From assembly GCF_019799925.1 (NCBI RefSeq), contig NZ_JABGCG010000001.1, forward strand, positions 496,001 to 560,000: a stretch of 64,000 bases of DNA, in the 5' to 3' direction. The DNA is from Blastococcus sp. CPCC 205250. GTDB taxonomy: Bacteria; Actinomycetota; Actinomycetes; Mycobacteriales; Geodermatophilaceae. The notes under the pieces are model-generated. The model was not told the DNA's origin, did no database searches, and saw only the letters and a list, made by a program, of their open reading frames with translations. Position 1 is the stretch's first letter; each line of letters opens with the position of its first letter. Shown here one piece after another: positions 10,031 through 18,052 of this stretch. The translations under genes were made by a program, and so were the position numbers.

Positions 10031-11479
10031 GTGCTGGCCGGTACGCCGGCCGAGCCGAGTCCCGCGCTCCGCCAGGCCTTCGGGCGGCCGCCCGAGGTCG
10101 GCGGCACGTTCGCCGGCGGCGGCCCCACGCTCCCGCCGCGGCCGGCCGCGCCCCCGCCGCCCGAGGCGGTGCTGCGGGCCTTCGCGCCGCCCGGCACCGA
10201 CCGGCGCGGCCTCCAGGAGCCCCCCGGTGGACGGCCCGGCCGCAGGCGGACCTCCGCCGGGCCGTGGTGGAAGCCCGACGCGCGCACCGACCCCTGGCGC
10301 GACCCGCACTCGCCTGCCGGGCTCGCCGGCCCGGCCGTGTACGAGGACGAGGACGAGCAGGAGGGGCCGGTCGTCGTCGACCCCAAGGGCCGCAAGCGGC
10401 TCCGGTTCCGCGACCTCTCCGTCCGGCTCTCCGCCCTGGTGCTGCTCGCCGTGCTGCTGGTGGGCGCCCTCGGCGGCGTCCTGGGCTACTGGCTGACCCG
10501 CACGGCCGACGAGTCGCCGCTGCTGGACCCCGACACGCAGCTGTCGGCGGTCGACGAGGGGGTCGTCCGGGAGCCGGGGTCGATCGCCGAGATCGCCGAG
10601 GCCATCACCCCCGCCGTCGTCTCCATCGAGGTGCGGCTGGGCGACGCCGGCGCGACCGGCTCGGGCGTGGTCATCGACGGCGACCTGGGCTACATCGTCA
10701 CCAACAACCACGTCATCTCCGGCGCCGACGGCAACGACGACGCCGAGATCCGCGCCGTCTTCTCCGACGGCAGCGGCTCCGAGGCCCGCATCGTCGGCCG
10801 CGACCCGGCCAGCGACATCGCCGTGATCAAGGTCGAGAAGCCCGGCCTGCTCGAGGCGTCCCTGGGCAGCGTCGACGACCTCGTCGTCGGCGACCCGGTG
10901 ATCGCGGTCGGCTCGCCGCTGGGCCTGGCCGGCACGGTCACCTCCGGCATCGTCAGCGCGCTGGACCGGCCGGTGCGGCTGTCCGGCGAGGGCAGCGACA
11001 CCAACGCCGTGATCAGCGCGGTGCAGACCGACGCCCCGATCAACCCGGGCAACTCCGGCGGTGCGCTGGTGGACGCGACCGGTGCGGTGATCGGCATCAA
11101 CACCGCCATCGCCTCCCTCGGCGGCGGCAGCGTCGGGCTGGGCTTCGCCATCCCGATCGACACCGTCCGCGGCATCGCCGAGCAGCTGATCCGCGACGGC
11201 GCCGCGGTGCACGCCACCCTGGGGGTCAACGCCCGCTCGGTCACCGACGGCACCCGCGACGGCGCCCTCGTCGTCAACGTCGAGCCCGACGGGCCCGGGG
11301 CGACCGCGGGCCTGCGCGAGCAGGACGTGATCATCGCCGTGGACGAGATGCGGGTCGGCAGCTCCGAGGAACTCGCGGTGGCCATCGACAGTCGGGCACC
11401 CGGCGACACGGTGACCATCGAGTACGTCCGCGGCGGCGACGAGTCCACGACCGTGCAGGCCACGCTCGCCCAGGCCTGA
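10031..11479 (+). CDS. htrA: HtrA/DegP-like membrane-anchored serine protease with PDZ domain
   Basis: A trypsin-like protease with a proline-rich cytoplasmic N-terminus, a transmembrane helix at about residues 135-160, the catalytic triad (VTNNHVIS, SDIAVIKVE, PGNSGGALVD) and a C-terminal PDZ domain (VEPDGPGATAGLREQDVI). It degrades or refolds damaged envelope proteins. The start is uncertain: GTG at 10031 is the first standard start, but the frame is open and proline-rich back to the end of rseA. A strong GGGGGAGGA precedes a CTG at 9866, which could be the true start. Confidence 0.9.
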   Translation: MLAGTPAEPSPALRQAFGRPPEVGGTFAGGGPTLPPRPAAPPPPEAVLRAFAPPGTDRRGLQEPPGGRPGRRRTSAGPWWKPDARTDPWRDPHSPAGLAGPAVYEDEDEQEGPVVVDPKGRKRLRFRDLSVRLSALVLLAVLLVGALGGVLGYWLTRTADESPLLDPDTQLSAVDEGVVREPGSIAEIAEAITPAVVSIEVRLGDAGATGSGVVIDGDLGYIVTNNHVISGADGNDDAEIRAVFSDGSGSEARIVGRDPASDIAVIKVEKPGLLEASLGSVDDLVVGDPVIAVGSPLGLAGTVTSGIVSALDRPVRLSGEGSDTNAVISAVQTDAPINPGNSGGALVDATGAVIGINTAIASLGGGSVGLGFAIPIDTVRGIAEQLIRDGAAVHATLGVNARSVTDGTRDGALVVNVEPDGPGATAGLREQDVIIAVDEMRVGSSEELAVAIDSRAPGDTVTIEYVRGGDESTTVQATLAQA

Positions 11480-11582
11480 CCTTTTCCCCCTGCCGGGTCG
11501 CCCTCGGGGTCCTGGGGCGGGCGGGCGACCTACGCTGGTACCCGGCCCGTGCAGCGCGGGCCCGGCAGGACGGGAGCAGGCG

Positions 11583-12029
11583 GTGTTCGACTCGATCGGC
11601 TGGGGCGAGATCATCGTCCTCGCGCTGGCCGCGTTGTTCATCTTCGGCCCCGAGCGGCTGCCGCACCTGGCCAAGGAGGCGGCGACCGGCCTCAAGCGCC
11701 TGCGCACCGCGGTCACCGGCGTCCGCGCGCAGGTCGACGAGTCGCTGGGGGAGGACCTCGCCGGGCTGCGCGACCTGGACCTGCGCCGGTACCACCCGAA
11801 GACCTTCATCCGCGACCAGCTGCTGGCCGACGACGAGGACGCCCCGCCGGTGCGCCGGGGGACCGCCACCGGCAACGGGTCGGGCGGCCTGGCCCGCGAG
11901 ACCACCGCCGGGGCGACCGCGGCCGGCGCGGGGCTCACGCCCGGCCGGCGTGCGCTCGCAGCGCGGCAGGCGGCCGCCCGGCCCCGCGACGCGGGGACCC
12001 CGCCGCCGTTCGACATCGACGCCACCTGA
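11583..12029 (+). CDS. tatB: Sec-independent translocase subunit TatB
   Basis: The 148-residue protein starts at a GTG with the TatA/B hallmark: a short N-terminal helix (GEIIVLALAALFIFGPERLP, with the FGPERLP hinge), then an amphipathic helix (KEAATGLKRLRTAV) and a long charged tail. TatB forms the twin-arginine substrate receptor with TatC. Position after htrA in the sigE cluster is typical of actinobacteria. A strong hairpin follows directly. Confidence 0.92.
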   Translation: MFDSIGWGEIIVLALAALFIFGPERLPHLAKEAATGLKRLRTAVTGVRAQVDESLGEDLAGLRDLDLRRYHPKTFIRDQLLADDEDAPPVRRGTATGNGSGGLARETTAGATAAGAGLTPGRRALAARQAAARPRDAGTPPPFDIDAT

Positions 12030-12034
12030 CGCGA

Positions 12035-12070
12035 GAGAGGCCCGGCCCCCCAACGGGGACCGGGCCTCTC
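12035..12070. terminator. Bidirectional hairpin terminator between tatB and mrp
   Basis: A perfect 11-bp stem (GAGAGGCCCGG at 12035-12045 pairing with 12060-12070) closes a 14-base loop. It sits between the convergent tatB and mrp ends, so it can stop transcription from both sides. No long U-tract follows, as is usual in GC-rich actinobacteria. Confidence 0.8.
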
Positions 12071-12081
12071 CGTGCGTCAGG

Positions 12082-13233
12082 TCAGTGCTTGACGGGGGTC
12101 AGACCCAGGGACATGCCCGACAGGCCGCGCTGGCGCACGGCGAGGGAGTCGGCGATCTTCTCCAGCGCCTTGGCCGCGGGCGAGTCGGGCTCGGCCAGCA
12201 CGATCGGCGCGCCGCTGTCGCCGGCCTCGCGGAGGCGGGTGTCGAGCGGGATCTGGCCGAGCAACGGCACGCGGGCGCCGAGCGTCTTGGTGAGCGCGTC
12301 GGAGACCGCCTCGCCGCCGCCGGAGCCGAAGACCTCCATGCGGGTGCCGTCGGGCAGGTCCATCCAGGACATGTTCTCCACGACGCCGACCACCTGCTGG
12401 TGGGTCTGCGTGGCGATGGCGCCCGCGCGCTCGGCCACTTCGGCGGCCGCCAGCTGCGGGGTGGTCACCACGAGGATCTCGGCGTTGGGCACCAGCTGGG
12501 CCACCGAGATCGCGACGTCGCCGGTGCCGGGCGGGAGGTCCATGAGCAGGACGTCCAGGTCGCCCCACCAGACGTCGGCGAGGAACTGCTGCAGTGCCCG
12601 GTGCAGCATCGGGCCACGCCACACGACCGGGGTGTTGCCCGGGGTGAACATGCCGATCGAGATGACCTTCACGCCGTAGGACTGCGGCGGCATGATCATG
12701 TTGTCGACCTGGGTCGGCTTGTCGTCGACGCCCAGCATGCGGGGCACCGAGTGGCCGTAGATGTCGGCGTCCACGACGCCGACCGACAGGCCCCGCTTGG
12801 CCAGCGCCGCGGCCAGGTTGACCGTGACGCTGGACTTGCCGACGCCGCCCTTGCCGGACGCGACCGCGTAGACACGGGTCAGCGAGCCGGGCTGGGCGAA
12901 GGGGATCACCGGGTCGGCGGTGTCGCTGCCGCGCACGGTCTTGCGCAGCTCGGCGCGCTGCTCGTCGTTCATCACGTCGAGCTCGACCTGCACCGAGGTC
13001 ACGCCGGCGACGGCGCCCACGGCCTGGGTCACGCGGTTGGTGATCGTCTCGCGCATCGGGCAGCCGGCGACGGTCAGGTAGACCGCCACGTGGACGGCGC
13101 CGTCGGCACCGATCTGCACGTCCTTGAGCATGCCGAGCTCGGTGATGGGCCGGTTGATCTCCGGGTCCTGGACGGTGGCCAGGGCGGCGTTGATCGCGTC
13201 GAGCGCCGGCTGACCGGTCAGGGTGTCGGACAT
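12082..13233 (-). CDS. mrp: Mrp/NBP35-family Fe-S cluster carrier ATPase
   Basis: The 383-residue protein has an N-terminal MIP18/DUF59-like domain (about 1-95, VAGCPMRETITNRV) and a ParA-like ATPase domain. The deviant Walker A GKGGVGKSS, VVDADIYGHSVPRM and LLMDLPPGTGDVAI are visible. The family binds and transfers Fe-S clusters to apo-proteins. The start is ATG at 13233. The family CxxC cluster-binding motif is not seen in the C-terminal part, as in some actinobacterial members. Convergent with tatB. Confidence 0.9.
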   Translation of the reverse strand: MSDTLTGQPALDAINAALATVQDPEINRPITELGMLKDVQIGADGAVHVAVYLTVAGCPMRETITNRVTQAVGAVAGVTSVQVELDVMNDEQRAELRKTVRGSDTADPVIPFAQPGSLTRVYAVASGKGGVGKSSVTVNLAAALAKRGLSVGVVDADIYGHSVPRMLGVDDKPTQVDNMIMPPQSYGVKVISIGMFTPGNTPVVWRGPMLHRALQQFLADVWWGDLDVLLMDLPPGTGDVAISVAQLVPNAEILVVTTPQLAAAEVAERAGAIATQTHQQVVGVVENMSWMDLPDGTRMEVFGSGGGEAVSDALTKTLGARVPLLGQIPLDTRLREAGDSGAPIVLAEPDSPAAKALEKIADSLAVRQRGLSGMSLGLTPVKH

Positions 13234-13389
13234 CGGGATGTGTGTCTCCTTCGACGGGGGCACCCGTTCCGGCCTCCGGGCCTCGGCGCCACCTGCGCAC
13301 ACGGGTATGCAGCCACTGTACGGCGGCGTCCGCCGCGGCCCCGCTGCCGCCGGGGTGATCTGCTGCTCAGCTCCTGCCATGCTCCGGGC

Positions 13390-13917
13390 ATGAGCGGCAC
13401 CAGTGGGTCCCCGTCCGCCGACGCCGAGCGGATCGAGGTCAGCCGGTTCGTCCCCGCCCCGCCCGCCGAGGTCTTCGCCGTCCTCCGCGACCCGCAGGGG
13501 CACGTGGACATCGACGCCTCCGGGATGCTGATGGACGCCGAGGGGGAGCCGGTGGCCGCCGTCGGGGACCGCTTCCTCGTGCACATGGACCGCGAGGCGC
13601 TCGGCGACCGCCCGATGGGGCAGTACGACGTCGAGGTCGTGATCACCGCGTACGAGGCGGACCGGGAGATCGCCTGGACCATCGAGGGCACCATCCGGCC
13701 ACCGCTGCGCCACGTCTACGGCTACCGGCTCGAGCCGGTCGAGGGCGGCACCCGGGTCACGTCGTACTACGACTGGTCGGACCTGCGGGAGGACTACCGG
13801 GCGTTCCTGTCCTTCCCGATCGTCCCGGAGTCGGCGCTCAAGGGGACCCTCGGCATCCTCGACCGCACCGTCCGCCGGCGCCGGGCCCGGTCCGGCGCCG
13901 TCGGAGGGGCCGCCTAG
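13390..13917 (+). CDS. SRPBCC (START-like) family protein
   Basis: The 175-residue protein has the pattern of polyketide cyclase/SRPBCC proteins: RFVPAPPAEVFAVLRDPQGH at the N-terminus, a central DYDVE-like beta region, and a C-terminal helix. The family binds hydrophobic ligands in a helix-grip fold; ligand and role are unknown here. The ATG at 13390 follows a GC-rich leader divergent from mrp. It is followed 11 bases later by azlC but is not obviously related to it. Confidence 0.78.
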   Translation: MSGTSGSPSADAERIEVSRFVPAPPAEVFAVLRDPQGHVDIDASGMLMDAEGEPVAAVGDRFLVHMDREALGDRPMGQYDVEVVITAYEADREIAWTIEGTIRPPLRHVYGYRLEPVEGGTRVTSYYDWSDLREDYRAFLSFPIVPESALKGTLGILDRTVRRRRARSGAVGGAA

Positions 13918-13928
13918 CCTCGGCAGAC

Positions 13929-14627
13929 GTGCCTGACGCCGCTCGCACCGCCGTCCTCCGCGACGCCATCGGGCTCGGGGTCGCCGTCGGCCTCTACGGG
14001 GTCGCCTTCGGCGCCGCCGCCGCGGCGGCGGGGCTGGACGTCTGGCAGGCGCTGGCCATGTCGCTGCTGATGTTCACCGGCGCCTCGCAATTCGCGCTGG
14101 TGGGGGTGCTCGGTGCCGGGGGCAGCGCCCTGGCCGCCGCCGGCAGCGCGCTGCTGCTGGGCACCCGGAACACCGTCTACGGCGTCCGGCTGGTGCCGCT
14201 GCTGCGACCGCGGGGCGTGCTGCGCCGGCTGGGCACCGCGCAGTGGGTCATCGACGAGACGACGGCGATGGCCGTCGCCGCGCCCGAGCGGCGGCTGGCC
14301 CGCGTCGCCTTCCTCGCCACCGGCGCCAGCGTCTACGTGCTGTGGAACGCCACGACCGTGGTCGGGGCACTGGGGTCGGCCGCGCTGGGGGAGACCGCCC
14401 AGGCCGCGCTCGACGCCGTCGTCCCCGCCGCGTTCCTCGCCCTGCTCTGGCCCCGGCTGCGCAGGCCGTTCGCAGAGCCGGCCGTGCAGCGCCGGGTCGC
14501 CCTCGGCGGGGCCGTCGTCGCCCTGGCGCTGACCCCGTTCGTGCCGGCGGGCGTGCAGGTGATCGCGGCGGTCGTCGCCGTGGCGCTGGCCGGCCGCCCG
14601 CGGCCGCGCGCCGAGGCCGCGTCGTGA
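13929..14627 (+). CDS. azlC: AzlC-family branched-chain amino acid exporter, large subunit
   Basis: A 232-residue polytopic membrane protein with the AzlC signature MSLLMFTGASQFALVGVLG near residue 45 and later helices matching the family. AzlC with AzlD exports branched-chain or other neutral amino acids in characterised pairs (AzlCD, BrnFE). It starts at GTG 13929. Its stop overlaps the azlD start (GTGA), which is the usual coupled arrangement. Confidence 0.87.
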   Translation: MPDAARTAVLRDAIGLGVAVGLYGVAFGAAAAAAGLDVWQALAMSLLMFTGASQFALVGVLGAGGSALAAAGSALLLGTRNTVYGVRLVPLLRPRGVLRRLGTAQWVIDETTAMAVAAPERRLARVAFLATGASVYVLWNATTVVGALGSAALGETAQAALDAVVPAAFLALLWPRLRRPFAEPAVQRRVALGGAVVALALTPFVPAGVQVIAAVVAVALAGRPRPRAEAAS

Positions 14628-14938
14628 GCGACGGCGCGCTGTGGACGCTGGTGCTGGGCGCCTCGCTGGGCTGCTACCTCCTCAAGCTCGCCGGGCTCTC
14701 GGTGCCGGCCGCCTGGGTCGAGCAGCCGTGGGTGGCCCGGGTCGTGGACTTCGTCCCGGCAGCGCTGCTGGCCGCCCTGGTCGCCGTGCAGACCCTGTCC
14801 TCCGGCCAGGACCTGGTGGTCGACGGGCGGCTGGCCGGGCTGGCCGTCGCTGCCCTCGCGCTGGCGCTGCGGGCGCCGTTCATCGTGGTCCTCGTGCTGG
14901 CCGGCGCCACCGGCGCGCTGGTGCACGTGCTCGGCTGA
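14624..14938 (+). CDS. azlD: AzlD-family small subunit of amino acid exporter
   Basis: A 104-residue membrane protein with three to four helices (LGCYLLKLAGLSVPAAW, VVDFVPAALLAALVAVQTL, a C-terminal hydrophobic hairpin), typical of AzlD/BrnE. The GTG at 14624 overlaps the azlC stop. Small size, membrane character and coupling to azlC define it. Confidence 0.85.
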   Translation: MSDGALWTLVLGASLGCYLLKLAGLSVPAAWVEQPWVARVVDFVPAALLAALVAVQTLSSGQDLVVDGRLAGLAVAALALALRAPFIVVLVLAGATGALVHVLG

Positions 14939-14940
14939 GC

Positions 14941-15444
14941 TCAGCCGGGCAGCCCGTCCCCGGCCCGGGCGGCGGCCAGGAGCCGGTCGGGCTCCACGCC
15001 GAGGCGGCGCAGTGCGCGGACCGCGGTGCCGTGCTCCAGTTCCGCGACGGCGGCGACGACGTGCACGCCGCGCAGCCCGGCCGGCGAGGAGCGCTTCGCC
15101 AGCGCCACCGCCCGCTGGAAGACCTGCTGCGCCTGCGGGCTGGTGCGCATCGGACCCGTGGCGGGGGCCTCCAGCGCCGGCGCCGCGGCCGCCGTCCCGG
15201 CCTCCAGCCCCACGCCGGCCAGCGCGTCGGCGTGCACCGCGGCCACCGCCGTCCGGAGCGCGGCGGCGTCGACGCCCACGGCGGCCAGGGCGCGCGCCGC
15301 CGAGCCGTCGGGCAGCGCGGCGGCCGACAGCAGGAGGTGCTCGGGCCCCGGGACGTCGTCCCCGGTGCCGCGCGCCTCCGTCTCGGCCCCGGTCAGCAGC
15401 CCCTTGATCGTGCGGATGTCCCGGATCGCCCGGACCAGACCCAT
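14941..15444 (-). CDS. Clp-N domain protein
   Basis: The 167-residue protein carries two Clp N-terminal repeat motifs: GPEHLLLSAAALPDGSAARAL at about residues 30-60 and a second after TSPQAQQVFQRAVALAKRSS at about 105-160. Such stand-alone Clp-N proteins resemble the substrate-recognition part of ClpC/ClpB without the ATPase, so it may be an adaptor. It begins 14 bases after the small HTH gene on the same strand, so the two form an operon controlled by the palindromes upstream. Confidence 0.78.
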   Translation of the reverse strand: MGLVRAIRDIRTIKGLLTGAETEARGTGDDVPGPEHLLLSAAALPDGSAARALAAVGVDAAALRTAVAAVHADALAGVGLEAGTAAAAPALEAPATGPMRTSPQAQQVFQRAVALAKRSSPAGLRGVHVVAAVAELEHGTAVRALRRLGVEPDRLLAAARAGDGLPG

Positions 15445-15458
15445 CGACGTCTCCCTCG

Positions 15459-15686
15459 TCAGCGTCCGCGCCGGGCGCGGACCTCGGCAGCCAGCTTCTT
15501 GTGTGCGGCCTGGGCGCTGATCCCGAGCGCCTCGCCGATCGAGGCCCACGTCCAGCCCCGCGCGACGGCCTCGGTCACCGCCTCCACCTCCAGCTGTGCC
15601 GCGAGCCGGCGCAGGGCCACGACGGCGGCCAGCGCCGCCTCGGGGTCCTCCGGCGAGGGCACGGACGGGAGGTCGACCACGCGCAT
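15459..15686 (-). CDS. Small helix-turn-helix regulator upstream of Clp-N gene
   Basis: A 75-residue protein with a C-terminal HTH (GWTWASIGEALGISAQAAHKK) after a short helical N-terminus. No other domain fits. The ATG at 15686 overlaps the first of two ATCAAC/GTTGAT palindromes, so autoregulation of the HTH/Clp-N pair is likely. An in-frame TTG directly precedes this ATG. Role in stress-dependent control is inference. Confidence 0.72.
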   Translation of the reverse strand: MRVVDLPSVPSPEDPEAALAAVVALRRLAAQLEVEAVTEAVARGWTWASIGEALGISAQAAHKKLAAEVRARRGR

Positions 15687-15727
15687 CAACCTACGTTGAT
15701 GACCGGGCCGTCGTCAACTCCCGTTGA
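15685..15727. promoter_or_regulatory. Tandem palindromic operator (ATCAAC-N4-GTTGAT twice)
   Basis: Two related inverted repeats, ATCAAC-CTAC-GTTGAT at 15685-15700 and TCAAC-TCCC-GTTGA at 15714-15727, have centres 28 bp apart. They lie at the start codon and immediate upstream region of the small HTH gene and upstream of nothing else on that strand. Repeat form and position suggest the binding sites of the HTH protein, which would repress its own operon. Confidence 0.65.
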
Positions 15728-15738
15728 TGGCGGGTGGG

Positions 15739-16215
15739 TCAGAACAGGCGGGTGTCGCGCTGCTCCAGGTCGAGCAGGTGCCGCTTGCGGGGCAGCCCGC
15801 CGCCGAAGCCGACGAGGGTGCCGTCGGCCCCGACCACCCGGTGGCAGGGGACGACGACGGCCACCGGGTTGCGCCCGCAGGCCAGGCCGACCGCCTGCGC
15901 CCCGCCCGGCTCGCCGACGGCGCGCGCCACCTGGCCGTAGGAGCGGGTCTCGCCGTAGGGGATGCGGGCCAGCTGCTCCCAGACCGCCCGCTCGAAGGCG
16001 CTGCCGGCCAGCCGCACCGGGACGTCGAACACCTCCCGCTCGCCGCGGAAGTACTCGTCGAGCTGGCCCGCCACCCGGCCCAGGGCGGCCTCGTCGCACG
16101 GCCCGAGGTCGCCCTCGGGGCCGGGCGGGTCGAGGTACAGCCGGACCAGGACGCCGTCGTCGGCGACGACGGTCAGCGGCCCGACCGGCGAGGGCACCAC
16201 GGTGTGCGCGCGCAT
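15739..16215 (-). CDS. ogt: Methylated-DNA-[protein]-cysteine S-methyltransferase
   Basis: A 158-residue suicide repair enzyme for O6-alkylguanine. The active-site PCHRVVG motif with its acceptor cysteine is at about residue 122, preceded by the HTH-containing IPYGETRSYGQVARAVG and followed by GFGGGLPRKRHLLDLE. The start is ATG at 16215. No Ada regulatory domain is present, so it is the Ogt/MGMT form. It stands alone with its own short leader. Confidence 0.93.
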   Translation of the reverse strand: MRAHTVVPSPVGPLTVVADDGVLVRLYLDPPGPEGDLGPCDEAALGRVAGQLDEYFRGEREVFDVPVRLAGSAFERAVWEQLARIPYGETRSYGQVARAVGEPGGAQAVGLACGRNPVAVVVPCHRVVGADGTLVGFGGGLPRKRHLLDLEQRDTRLF

Positions 16216-16252
16216 GACGCGGAGTCTGCCGCGGGGGTCCGACAGCCCGGCG

Positions 16253-16795
16253 TCAGCGGACGGGGTCGCCGGCGGCGCGGGCCGCGGCGTCCTTGTCCTT
16301 CTTCTTGCGGGCCTTCTTCTCCCGCTCCTCGCCGTCGTCGCCGACGAGCCGGGTGAGCTCGCCGCGGATGAAGTCGCGGGTGGCCAGCTCGCCGACGGCG
16401 ACCCGCAGCGACGCGAGCTCGCGGGCCAGGTACTCGGTGTCGGCGCGGGTGCTGGCCGCTCGCGCCCGGTCCTCCTCGGCCTGCACCCGGTCGCGGTCGG
16501 CCTGCCGGTTCTGCGCGAGCAGGATCAGCGGTGCGGCGTAGGCGGCCTGGGTGGAGAAGGCCAGGTTGAGCAGGATGAACGGGTACGGGTCCCACCGGAG
16601 CCGGACGGCGACGACGTTCAGCGTGATCCAGGCGATCACGATCAGGGTCTGGACGGCGAGGAAGCGGCCGGTGCCCAGGAACCGGGCGATCCCCTCGGCG
16701 AACCGGCCGACCGCGTCGGGGTCCAGCCGCAGGACGCTGCTGAGGGTGCGCGGGCTCCCGCGCGGGACGTCGAGCCGCCGGGCCTGCTCAGCCAC
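16253..16795 (-). CDS. DUF1003 membrane protein
   Basis: The 180-residue protein has the DUF1003 pattern: two hydrophobic helices (TLIVIAWITLNVVAVRLRW and PYPFILLNLAFSTQAAYAAP) with the conserved PFILLNL turn, then a charged coiled-coil-like tail rich in Lys and Glu. The function of the family is unknown. Its start overlaps the end of the MgtE-N/CBS gene upstream on the same strand, a pairing common in actinobacteria that hints at a shared role in ion handling. Confidence 0.85.
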   Translation of the reverse strand: MAEQARRLDVPRGSPRTLSSVLRLDPDAVGRFAEGIARFLGTGRFLAVQTLIVIAWITLNVVAVRLRWDPYPFILLNLAFSTQAAYAAPLILLAQNRQADRDRVQAEEDRARAASTRADTEYLARELASLRVAVGELATRDFIRGELTRLVGDDGEEREKKARKKKDKDAAARAAGDPVR

Positions 16796-18026
16796 GCCGG
16801 GCCCGCTCGCGCCAGTCCTCGGGGAGCAGGTGGTCCAGGACGTCGTCCACGCTGACCGCGCCGACGAGCCGGCCCTGGTCGTCGACCACCGGGGCGGCGA
16901 CCAGGTTGTAGGTGGCGAAGTACTGCGTGACCTCGGTCAGCGGGGTCTCCGGCCGCAGCGGCTCGAGGTCGTCGAGCACGCCGCTGACCAGGGTCGACGG
17001 CGGCTCGCGGAGCAGTCGCTGGATGTGGGCCAGGCCCAGGTAGCGGCCCGTCGGGGTGGCCGAGGGCGGCCGGCACACGTAGACCTGGCTGGCCAGGGCG
17101 GGGGTGATCTCCGGCTCGCGCACCCGCGCGAGCGCCTCGGCGATGGTGGCGTCCGGCGAGAGGATCACCGGCTCGCTGGTCATCATCCCGCCGGCGGTGT
17201 CCTCGGAGTACTGGAGCAGGTGGCGCACCGGCGCGGCCTCGTCGGGCTCCATCAGCTCCAGCAGCCGGTTGCGGTCGACGTTGGACAGCTCGGCGAGCAG
17301 GTCGGCCGCGTCGTCGGGGTCCATCTCCTCGAGCACGTCGGCGGCGCGGCCCTCCTCGAGCGTGCCGAGGATGGTGACCTGCTCGGCCTCGGGCAGCTCG
17401 CCGAGGACGTCGGCCAGCCGCTCGTCGTCCAGCGCCTCGGCGACCTCGTGCCGGCGCTTGACGGGGAGCTCCTGCAGGGCGTGCGCGAGGTCGGCGGCGT
17501 TGAGCTCGCGGTAGGTGGCGATGAGGGTCTCGGTGCCCTGGCCCGTCTCGGGCAGCGCGAGCCCGGTGACCTCGTCCCAGTTCAGCTGGTGCAGCTGACC
17601 GCGCCGCCCCAGCCGGCCCGGCTCCTGCACCGCGAGCTTGGTGAGCAGCCAGTCGCCGGTGCGGGTCTGCTCCAGGCCGGCGTCGACCACGACCGCCGGG
17701 CGGCCGCCGTCGGCCAGCTGCACCTGCCGGTCGAGCAGCTCGCCGAGGACCAGCGTCTCGCCGCGGCGCTGCTCGAAGCGCTTCAGGTTGATCGTGCCCG
17801 ACGCGAGCATCACCGCGGCCGGGTCGAGGGCGGTCACCCGCCCCATCGGCACGAAGATCCGGCGGCGCGCCACCACCTCGACGACCAGCCCCAGCGCACG
17901 CGGGGGAGCGTTGCCCACGCGGAGGGCGACGACCACGTCGCGGACCTTGCCCACCCGGTCGCCGTTGGGGTCGAACACCGCCAGACCGGCGACGCGCGAG
18001 ACGTACGCCCGCGTCACCGTCGTCAT
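16788..18026 (-). CDS. MgtE-N / CBS domain protein with PRC-barrel, no membrane domain
   Basis: The 412-residue protein has a PRC-barrel-like N-terminus (VFDPNGDRVGKVRDVVVAL), a second similar stretch, an MgtE intracellular N-domain (about 200-285, LPEAEQVTILGTLEEGRAAD and MDPDDAADLLAELS) and two CBS motifs at the C-terminus (VVDDQGRLVGAVSVDDVLDH). It lacks the C-terminal transmembrane helices of MgtE Mg2+ channels, so it may be a cytosolic Mg2+/nucleotide sensor rather than a transporter. Start ATG 18026. Overlaps the DUF1003 gene. Confidence 0.85.
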   Translation of the reverse strand: MTTVTRAYVSRVAGLAVFDPNGDRVGKVRDVVVALRVGNAPPRALGLVVEVVARRRIFVPMGRVTALDPAAVMLASGTINLKRFEQRRGETLVLGELLDRQVQLADGGRPAVVVDAGLEQTRTGDWLLTKLAVQEPGRLGRRGQLHQLNWDEVTGLALPETGQGTETLIATYRELNAADLAHALQELPVKRRHEVAEALDDERLADVLGELPEAEQVTILGTLEEGRAADVLEEMDPDDAADLLAELSNVDRNRLLELMEPDEAAPVRHLLQYSEDTAGGMMTSEPVILSPDATIAEALARVREPEITPALASQVYVCRPPSATPTGRYLGLAHIQRLLREPPSTLVSGVLDDLEPLRPETPLTEVTQYFATYNLVAAPVVDDQGRLVGAVSVDDVLDHLLPEDWRERARRG

Positions 18027-18052
18027 GGGCGCTGAGGCTACCGTCGGCCGTC

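Noticed and set aside
10264..13917. Long plus-strand frame across htrA, tatB and mrp
   Set aside because: Arg/Gly/Ala-rich shadow of recognised genes in other frames.
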